Below are positions 1 to 5,331 of a stretch of 7,641 bases of DNA, in pieces. The stretch comes from Porticoccaceae bacterium (GTDB taxonomy: Bacteria; Pseudomonadota; Gammaproteobacteria; Pseudomonadales; Porticoccaceae). Both the position numbers and the translations under genes were made by a program. The stretch spans positions 1-7,641 of the forward strand of contig JALRJD010000307.1 in the NCBI GenBank assembly GCA_023255165.1, in the 5' to 3' direction. How positions within the stretch are numbered: the stretch's first letter is position 1; every line of letters begins with the position of its first letter. The notes beneath the pieces were generated by a model, which worked only from the letters and a program-made list of their open reading frames with translations, was not told the origin of the DNA and searched no databases.

Positions 1-330
1 ACCGTTTACAGCCGCGAGCTGGCGCCACTGGCCGGTCACTACCCCTGCCTGCGCCTCGGGCCACCCTGGTGGTTCCACGACAGCCCTGAGGGTATGCGCC
101 GTTTCCGCCAACAGGCCACCGAGACTGCCGGCCTCTACAACACCGTTGGTTTTAACGACGACACCAGAGCCTTTTTGTCGATTCCCGCGCGACACGATGT
201 TGCCCGACGCATGGATTGCAGTTTCCTTGCCGAGCAGGTTGCCGACCATCGCATCGAGGAATCCGAGGCTGAACACCTCGCCGAAATGCTCACCTACAAA
301 CTCGCCAAGCAAGCCTACAAGCTGCCCTGA
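1..330 (+). CDS. uxaC: Glucuronate isomerase (uronate isomerase), C-terminal part
   Basis: The open frame runs from the first base of the window to TGA at 328-330, giving the last 109 residues of a protein whose family is usually about 470 residues long. UxaC interconverts D-glucuronate/D-fructuronate and D-galacturonate/D-tagaturonate in the cytoplasm, the first step of hexuronate catabolism. The family's C-terminal signatures are visible: LGPPWWFHDSPEGMRRF (residues 19-35 of the fragment), then GFNDDTRAFLSIPARHD, followed by a helical tail. Both blocks belong to the amidohydrolase-fold uronate isomerase family. The 5' end lies outside the window, so the start and promoter cannot be judged. 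The pectin methylesterase gene begins 2 nt after this stop, which suggests one transcript linking uronate catabolism to pectin processing. Family assignment is firm; the physiological substrate is inferred from the pectin context to be galacturonate. Confidence 0.94.
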   Translation, partial: TVYSRELAPLAGHYPCLRLGPPWWFHDSPEGMRRFRQQATETAGLYNTVGFNDDTRAFLSIPARHDVARRMDCSFLAEQVADHRIEESEAEHLAEMLTYKLAKQAYKLP

Positions 331-332
331 TT

Positions 333-1502
333 ATGCCGCGCTCTCTGACTGCACGCGCCCTTAGCCTGATTTTGGCGGGCGCGTTGTTGGCGGTTTTAGG
401 CACTGCGTTTAAAAGTACCAACAGCGACAAAACCCCCAGCCCGGTTATCCTCCAGGTTGGCCCCGACCTGACCGCCAACGGCATCAACCAATTTAATCGT
501 CTCAGTGATGCGCTGCTGGCCGTGCCGGCCGATTCAGACGCAGAAACATTGATCACGCTGGCCGCCGGGGTCTATCGCGAAAAACTGATTATCGACAAAC
601 CGCACATCCGCATTCAGGGCCAGGGCCAGGATAAAACGGTTATTTCCTTTGATGCCTATGCCGGCCAGCCACGTCCGGATGGCTCCGGTAACTGGTCAAC
701 CTGGGGCTCCGCCACGGTGATTGTGCGCGCCACGGATATCAGCATTGAAGCGCTACATATCGAAAACAGTTACGACTATCTGGCCAATGATGCCCTGGCC
801 AGCGATAACCCAAACAAACAGCGCGGCAGTCAAGCGGTTGCCCTGATGCTCGACCGTGGCAGTGATCGTTTTGTATTCAAAAATGGTCGTCTTAGCGGCT
901 ATCAGGACACCCTGTTCACCCTGGCCGGTCGTTCGCTGTTTAACCATGCCCTGATCGAGGGCAATGTGGATTTTATCTTTGGCGCCGGCACCGCTCTGTT
1001 TGTCGACAGCGAGATTAAAACCCGGCCCCGTGCCAAACCGGTTTCCCCTATTGGCTATATCACCGCGCCCAGCACGCAGATTACCCAGCGCTACGGGTTG
1101 GTGTTTGTCGATAGTCGCTTAACCCGCCACAGCGCGGTAGCCGACAATGTAATGGCGCTGGGACGTCCCTGGCACCCGACCACTCAATTTGCCGATGGCC
1201 GCTACGCCGACCCCAACGCTATTGGCCAGGCGGTGTTTATCAATAGCTGGATGGATGCCCATATTATGCCGCGCCCCTGGTTTCCGATGGGTGGCACTGC
1301 GCCCAGCGGTGAGCGCATGCAGTTCTCTCCGGATGATGCGCGCTTTTTTGAATTTAACAGTTGTGGTCCGGGGGCAGGTATTGCGTCGGATAACCGCCGT
1401 CAGCTGAATGCCGAGCAGGCAGCACTGTTTACCCCGGAGTTGATTCTGGGCGACTGGCAACCGGAGCTACGCTATGAACCCCATAATCTCTGCGGCAGCT
1501 AG
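333..1502 (+). CDS. Pectin methylesterase (pectinesterase, CE8), exported or membrane-anchored
   Basis: This 389-residue protein hydrolyses methyl esters of polygalacturonate, releasing methanol and giving pectate that a lyase can attack. All CE8 signature blocks are present in order: GVYREK at 79-84, QAVAL at 167-171, YQDTLF at 190-195, GNVDFIFG at 210-217 and LGRPW at 276-280. By family knowledge the two catalytic aspartates are D192 and D213 (21 apart, as in characterised bacterial enzymes), with Q167, Q191, R278 and W280 lining the active site. The segment ENSYDYLANDALASDNP before QAVAL resembles the insert of PemB-type gammaproteobacterial enzymes that act on oligomers. Residues 8-26 form a hydrophobic N-terminal stretch after two arginines; there is no lipobox cysteine and only a poor signal-peptidase site, so it may be a signal peptide or an uncleaved anchor. 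The ATG at 333 gives this leader but has no clear Shine-Dalgarno, so translation probably relies on coupling to uxaC, which ends 2 nt upstream. The end overlaps the next gene by 29 bp. Confidence 0.95.
   Translation: MPRSLTARALSLILAGALLAVLGTAFKSTNSDKTPSPVILQVGPDLTANGINQFNRLSDALLAVPADSDAETLITLAAGVYREKLIIDKPHIRIQGQGQDKTVISFDAYAGQPRPDGSGNWSTWGSATVIVRATDISIEALHIENSYDYLANDALASDNPNKQRGSQAVALMLDRGSDRFVFKNGRLSGYQDTLFTLAGRSLFNHALIEGNVDFIFGAGTALFVDSEIKTRPRAKPVSPIGYITAPSTQITQRYGLVFVDSRLTRHSAVADNVMALGRPWHPTTQFADGRYADPNAIGQAVFINSWMDAHIMPRPWFPMGGTAPSGERMQFSPDDARFFEFNSCGPGAGIASDNRRQLNAEQAALFTPELILGDWQPELRYEPHNLCGS
1463..1466 (+). promoter_or_regulatory. Ribosome binding site inside the CE8 gene for the esterase-PL10 gene
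   Basis: GGAG at 1463-1466 lies 7 nt before the ATG at 1474, within the last codons of the CE8 gene. It supports this ATG as the start even though it creates a 29-bp gene overlap, and the resulting protein begins with a proper signal peptide. Confidence 0.65.
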
Positions 1503-3717
1503 TTTCCGTTCGCTTAATCAGCTGTTGCGGTCGGCGTTGCGGCGTTCTGTCTCAGCCACTTTACTCTGCGGCCTGATTGCCGTCAGCGTCTCCGCCAATG
1601 CGGCCGAAAGAGCGGTGATTGCCCATCTCGATAACGAGATGCCCGACTACAGCATTGCCCGGGAATATGCCAAGCACAAAGCTCGCTTTCCCTATATCCG
1701 CCCGGTTGATCCCGCCAGAAGCGGCGCCTTTGATGGCCACGAACAGATTAACTACGCCAGCCCTGAGGGCATTCCGCTCTATCTCGATCTTTACACGCCG
1801 CAGCATTCCGAAAACTCCCAAGACGCCCAAGACTCCCAAGACGTCCAACATAACAGCACAGCAACGCCGCTGGTGGTTATGATTCACGGTGGCGGTTGGC
1901 GCAGCGGCGATAAAAGTCATCTGACGCCGATTGCCAAATACCTTGCCGAACGCGGTATTGCCGCAGCCACCATCAGCTACCGCACCTCGCGGCAGGCGCT
2001 CTACCCCGCCGGGCTCGAGGATGTCACTGAGGCGCTGCGTTGGCTGCAGGCGCACAGCGGCGACTACCATCTCGACGCCAGCAAGCTGGCTCTGCTCGGC
2101 GCATCCTCCGGTGCCCATATGGCAACCCTGCTCGGCAATCAACTTGGTAGCAGGCACCAGGAATTGCCGATCAGTGCAATTATCAATCTCGACGGCGTGG
2201 TCGAAACCGTCTCGGAAGATGTGCGACGTTTTGAAGACAAGCCGGGCAAGGTCTCCTACTTTGCCCTGTGGATTGGTGGCCGCTACCAACAATATCCGCA
2301 GCTCTGGCGCGAGGCCTCGCCACAGAGCTATGTCAGCCCGCAGTCACCAGCAACGCTGTTTTTAAACAGTGCCCAGCCGCGCTTTCACACCGGCCGCGAG
2401 CAATATGTTGCCGACCTTAACCGCTATGGCATTAAAACCGCGATCCATGAGATTCCTGACACGCCCCATACGTTTTGGCTGTTTCACCCCTGGCACGATC
2501 AGGCCAATGCCTATATCAGCCAGTTTTTGAATACGGTTTTTGACCTCGACCGCGGGGCCACTGAAACCCCGGCTCCCGACAGTCTCTCCGCGGCGCGTAT
2601 CGAGCAGTTGCCAGAACCCCTGCGCACTCAGTGGCACAACTATTTTCAGCGCAGCGAGCAGTTGCTTGCCCTCGACCAGCAGCTGATTGAGGCGGAGTTA
2701 GAGACTAATCAAAAACCGCTGCCGGCGGTTCCATTGCGCGGCCTGAGTGCGGTCTATGTAGAGGGTCACCAGTTAAGCGAGAGCGAACTGCACAATCTGC
2801 TCAGCTACCAAACGCCCAGCGGTGGCTGGTCCAAAGGCAGTGATTTTTTTACTCTGCCACGGGCGCCGCGCCAGTCCTTTGGCACCGAAACCCATTTTGT
2901 GCCGACCTTTGACAATGGTGCGACCTTCGCCGAGCTGCGGCTGTTAAGTCAGCAGGCTCAAACGCATCCAGACAATGCGCTTATCGCCTCGGCATTGACC
3001 CGCGCTATCGATTTGGTGCTGGCGGCGCAGATGCCCTCCGGAGGCTGGCCGCAGACCTTTCCGCTGCGCGACGGTTACCACAACTGGAGCACCTACAACG
3101 ACAATGTGACAACCAATGTAATCAATTTGTTGCTGGATATTATTCAGCAGCCCGCGCAGTTTAGAGTGAACCCGCAACAACTCGAGTCGGTAAAAATGGC
3201 TCTCAGTCGCGGGGTTGAGTCGGTGATTGCCGAACAGCGCTGGCTGGACAATCGGGAAATAGGCGCATGGGGCCAACAGCACGACCCGATAACCGGCCAA
3301 CTGACCGCCGCCCGCGCCTTTGAAATGCCGGCGCTGGCAAGCAATGAAAGCGCCGACCTGCTGCTGGCATTAATGCGTATTAAAGATCCATCACCGGAAT
3401 TGCAACGAGCCATTCGCGGCGGCATTAACTGGCTGCAAAGCGTCAAGATGGTCGGTGTGCGCTGGCAGCGCTACCCTGATCGCAACAGTGCACTGATTGC
3501 CGATGCGCAAGCGCAGCCGCTATGGCCGCGCATGGTCGATCCGCGCAGTGGCGCAGCGCTATTTGGCGACCGCGATGGCAGCGTGCATTTGAATATCGGT
3601 GAAATTTCTCTCGAGCGGCAGCAACGCTACGGCTGGTATAGCACCAAGGCCAATCTGGCGCTGCAGCACTACAAAAACAACTACAGTTTGCAGGCTAATT
3701 CGCCTGCCAACCCATAA
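1474..3717 (+). CDS. Two-domain exported protein: alpha/beta-hydrolase esterase fused to PL10 pectate lyase
   Basis: This 747-residue protein combines two pectin activities. Residues 1-43 are a long Sec signal peptide: RSLNQLLRSALRR, a hydrophobic core, then a likely cut after ANA (41-43). Residues about 85-357 are an alpha/beta-hydrolase of the esterase/lipase type, with oxyanion motif HGGGW at 138-142, nucleophile elbow GASSG at 209-213 (S211) and a probable catalytic histidine at H332 in PHTFW. The charge-relay acid is not in a standard HGxxD site; E309 in PRFHTGRE or D314 are candidates. Residues about 420-735 are a PL10 pectate lyase: GGWSK (450-454), TFDNGAT (478-484), GGWPQTFP (523-530), TYNDN (540-544), WGQQHDPITG with AARAFEMPAL (599-621), LWPRMVD (683-689) and RDG (700-702). 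From remembered spacing of the Cellvibrio enzyme Pel10A, D480, D543 and R614 would match its Ca/substrate aspartates and catalytic arginine. The lyase cleaves polygalacturonate by beta-elimination. The ester removed is uncertain (acetyl, methyl or feruloyl). It probably acts in the periplasm or outside the cell, following CE8 in the operon. Confidence 0.92.
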   Translation: MNPIISAAASFRSLNQLLRSALRRSVSATLLCGLIAVSVSANAAERAVIAHLDNEMPDYSIAREYAKHKARFPYIRPVDPARSGAFDGHEQINYASPEGIPLYLDLYTPQHSENSQDAQDSQDVQHNSTATPLVVMIHGGGWRSGDKSHLTPIAKYLAERGIAAATISYRTSRQALYPAGLEDVTEALRWLQAHSGDYHLDASKLALLGASSGAHMATLLGNQLGSRHQELPISAIINLDGVVETVSEDVRRFEDKPGKVSYFALWIGGRYQQYPQLWREASPQSYVSPQSPATLFLNSAQPRFHTGREQYVADLNRYGIKTAIHEIPDTPHTFWLFHPWHDQANAYISQFLNTVFDLDRGATETPAPDSLSAARIEQLPEPLRTQWHNYFQRSEQLLALDQQLIEAELETNQKPLPAVPLRGLSAVYVEGHQLSESELHNLLSYQTPSGGWSKGSDFFTLPRAPRQSFGTETHFVPTFDNGATFAELRLLSQQAQTHPDNALIASALTRAIDLVLAAQMPSGGWPQTFPLRDGYHNWSTYNDNVTTNVINLLLDIIQQPAQFRVNPQQLESVKMALSRGVESVIAEQRWLDNREIGAWGQQHDPITGQLTAARAFEMPALASNESADLLLALMRIKDPSPELQRAIRGGINWLQSVKMVGVRWQRYPDRNSALIADAQAQPLWPRMVDPRSGAALFGDRDGSVHLNIGEISLERQQRYGWYSTKANLALQHYKNNYSLQANSPANP
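1814..1849 (+). repeat. Four tandem copies of a 9-bp repeat within the esterase coding region
   Basis: Four consecutive 9-bp units, actcccaag / acgcccaag / actcccaag / acgtccaac, lie at 1814-1822, 1823-1831, 1832-1840 and 1841-1849. Copies 1 and 3 are identical; copy 2 differs from them by one base and copy 4 by two. Because the unit is a multiple of three, it encodes a Ser/Ala/Val-Gln-Asp repeat (SQDAQDSQDVQ, residues 115-125) in a hydrophilic loop between the strand ending LYLDLYTP and the strand leading to HGGGW. Copy-number change would leave the frame intact. Confidence 0.85.
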
Positions 3718-3738
3718 CTCTGCTCGGAGCACTGATTT

Positions 3739-4527
3739 ATGCGCCCCACTCTACTGTTAACAACAACCGCGCTGCTGCTATGCCTGTCGGGCTGCACAAA
3801 ACAGACCAGCGAAACCATCGCGGCGCAACACTGCACGATTCGCCTGGCCGGCGATTCCACCATGCAGATTGTCGACCCGGCCAAAAACCCTGACTTTGGT
3901 TGGGGTCAGGTGCTACCTGACTATCTCGCCGAAGGCGCGCAAGTGACCAACTATGCCAAGGGCGGGCGCAGCACCAAGACCTTTCTCAGTGAGGGCCGCT
4001 GGGACAAACTGCTCAGCGACAGCCAGCCCGGCGACTGGGTATTGATTCAGTTTGGCCATAACGATGCCTCGTACGCCAAGCCCGAGCGCTACACCGCGCC
4101 GGTGGATTTCGAGGCCAATCTGCACCGCTTTGTGCGCGGCGCCCGCGCCAGGCAGACTCAGCCGGTACTGATCACCCCTGTGGTTCGCCGCCATTTTGAC
4201 GGCGAGGGTAAACTGCGCGATATGCATGGCATCTACCCCAGCCTGGTGATAAAAGTCGCCACTGAGATGCAGGTGCCGCTGATTGATTTATTTGCCATTA
4301 GCTCGGCGGCAATCCTCGAAAAAGGCGTTGCCGAAAGCGCCAGCTGGTTTGCCCATGTCGCCCCGGGAGAACACAGCTGCTGTGAGAAGGGTCGCGAAGA
4401 CAATACCCATTTCAGCTTTGAAGGCGCCCACAAGATCGCCTCGCTGGTGGTCAGTGAAACCATCGCCGCGGGCCCGCAGCCGCTGGCCGCCTGTTTTAAG
4501 CAAAGTCACTCTAACAGCAATCACTAA
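3739..4527 (+). CDS. CE12-type rhamnogalacturonan acetylesterase (SGNH hydrolase), predicted lipoprotein
   Basis: This 262-residue protein is predicted to remove O-acetyl groups from pectin, typically the rhamnogalacturonan I backbone. It begins with a lipoprotein signal peptide ending in the lipobox LSGC (16-19); Thr at +2 suggests outer-membrane sorting. SGNH landmarks are in order: LAGDSTM (36-42) with nucleophile S40; GGRST (75-79) carrying the block II glycine; QFGHND (104-109) with N108; and EDNTHF (220-225) with D221 and H224. PVVRRHFD (147-154) is shared with the following paralogue, and length and motifs match CE12. Four cysteines remain in the mature chain besides lipidated C19 (C32, C214, C215, C252), including a vicinal pair just before the catalytic DxxH. 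GGAG at 3726-3729 sits 9 nt before the ATG. The gene starts 21 bp after the esterase-PL10 gene, and its stop overlaps the ribosome binding site of the next gene. The exact acetylated substrate is inferred from the neighbours. Confidence 0.92.
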   Translation: MRPTLLLTTTALLLCLSGCTKQTSETIAAQHCTIRLAGDSTMQIVDPAKNPDFGWGQVLPDYLAEGAQVTNYAKGGRSTKTFLSEGRWDKLLSDSQPGDWVLIQFGHNDASYAKPERYTAPVDFEANLHRFVRGARARQTQPVLITPVVRRHFDGEGKLRDMHGIYPSLVIKVATEMQVPLIDLFAISSAAILEKGVAESASWFAHVAPGEHSCCEKGREDNTHFSFEGAHKIASLVVSETIAAGPQPLAACFKQSHSNSNH

Positions 4528-4530
4528 GGA
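4526..4530 (+). promoter_or_regulatory. Ribosome binding site overlapping the stop codon of the first CE12 gene
   Basis: AAGGA at 4526-4530 begins inside the TAA stop (4525-4527) of the upstream CE12 gene and lies 8 nt before the ATG at 4539. It fixes that start and suggests translational coupling of the two paralogues. Confidence 0.75.
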
Positions 4531-4538
4531 ATCGATCT

Positions 4539-5294
4539 ATGTCGCGCTTTTTATCCAGATTGATATGCGCTCTGGGCATTGGCTTGTCAGGCGCTGGCTT
4601 GAGTGCCAGCCTAGATGCCGAGACTAATCTCAGCCTGCATCTGGCCGGAGATTCAACCATGTCGATCAAACGCGATTCCGCTCGCCCCGAAACGGGTTGG
4701 GGCGAGAAAATTGTGCCCTATCTGCGGCCCGGCGTTTCTGTTATCAACCATGCGGTGAATGGCCGCTCGACACGCAGCTTTATCGATCAGGGGCGCTGGC
4801 AGGCGTTGCTCGACCAGCTGCAGCCCAATGATGTGGTGATGATTCAATTTGCCCACAACGACCAAAAGATGATCGACAAAAAACGTTTTACCGATCCCTG
4901 GCGCGCCTATCGGGAAAATTTGCAAAAATTTGTTGCGGATGTGCGCGAGAAACAGGCCGAGCCAATTCTGTTGACCTCGATTGTACGCCGCAAGTTTGAT
5001 GACAATGGCACGCTGGTCGATACCCTGGCGCCCTACAGTGATGTGTTGCGCAATGTGGCAGCACAACAGAAAGTTATATTGATTGACCTTAACCGCAGCA
5101 CATCGGAATTACTGCAGCAGCTCGGACCAGAAAGGTCAAAATCGCTCTATCTGCATCTGCAGCCGGGGCAACATCCCAATTATCCCGAAGGTGAGCAAGA
5201 CGATACTCATCTTAACCCTCAGGGCGCGGATCGGGTTGCCCGCATGGTTGCCGAGGCACTGACCGAGAAAAATCACAGGCTAATAGGTCCCTGA
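4539..5294 (+). CDS. CE12-type rhamnogalacturonan acetylesterase (SGNH hydrolase), second paralogue, soluble exported
   Basis: This 251-residue protein is a paralogue of the gene just upstream, and the two align through the whole catalytic region with few gaps. Landmarks: LAGDSTM (35-41) with S39, NGRST (74-78), QFAHND (103-108) with N107, SIVRRKFD (147-154) and DDTH (221-224) with D221 and H224 as the likely acid-base pair. The block III motif reads AHND instead of the usual GHND (A105), a possible change near the oxyanion hole. The N-terminus has Arg3 and Arg7, a hydrophobic stretch (residues 9-23) and a likely cleavage region around SASLDAE (22-28); no lipobox is present (Cys10 is too early and in the wrong context), so it is probably soluble in the periplasm or secreted. 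Likely role: deacetylation of pectin or its oligomers, alongside the lipoprotein paralogue. It is the last gene of the plus-strand set, and the converging GH43 gene ends 34 bp beyond it. CE12 membership is firm; the substrate difference from its twin is unknown. Confidence 0.91.
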   Translation: MSRFLSRLICALGIGLSGAGLSASLDAETNLSLHLAGDSTMSIKRDSARPETGWGEKIVPYLRPGVSVINHAVNGRSTRSFIDQGRWQALLDQLQPNDVVMIQFAHNDQKMIDKKRFTDPWRAYRENLQKFVADVREKQAEPILLTSIVRRKFDDNGTLVDTLAPYSDVLRNVAAQQKVILIDLNRSTSELLQQLGPERSKSLYLHLQPGQHPNYPEGEQDDTHLNPQGADRVARMVAEALTEKNHRLIGP

Positions 5295-5314
5295 TATTTT
5301 CCAGAAAGCAAAGC

Positions 5315-5331
5315 TGGCGCTTGCGGCGCTA
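5315..5331. terminator. Weak hairpin in the convergent gap, possible bidirectional terminator
   Basis: tggcgc (5315-5320) can pair with gcgcta (5326-5331) around the loop ttgcg, with one G-T wobble. It lies in the 34-bp gap between converging genes and reaches into the GH43 stop codon. On the plus strand only TTT follows; on the minus strand the downstream sequence is gctttgctttc. Neither is a strong U-tract, so this is a tentative call based mainly on position. Confidence 0.3.

Noticed and set aside
1561..2292. A 243-codon open frame on the minus strand opposite the esterase domain
   Set aside because: It lies wholly antisense to a gene with clear esterase motifs, shows no recognisable domain, and is explained by codon bias of the plus-strand gene.
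3718..3738. Possible internal promoter before the first CE12 gene
   Set aside because: The gap is 21 bp and contains only a ribosome binding site (GGAG at 3726-3729), with no room for a full promoter.
4539..4620. Second CE12 protein as a lipoprotein through Cys10
   Set aside because: Cys10 is preceded by RLI, comes before the hydrophobic core and lacks the lipobox pattern, so an ordinary signal peptide fits better.
4653..5066. A 137-codon minus-strand open frame opposite the second CE12 gene
   Set aside because: It is antisense to a strongly conserved SGNH gene, has no recognisable motif or good ribosome binding site, and is most likely a shadow.
5295..5328. Possible promoter or small RNA in the convergent gap
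   Set aside because: The 34-bp gap is too short, lies between two gene ends, and has no -35/-10 pair I would defend; only a weak hairpin is visible.
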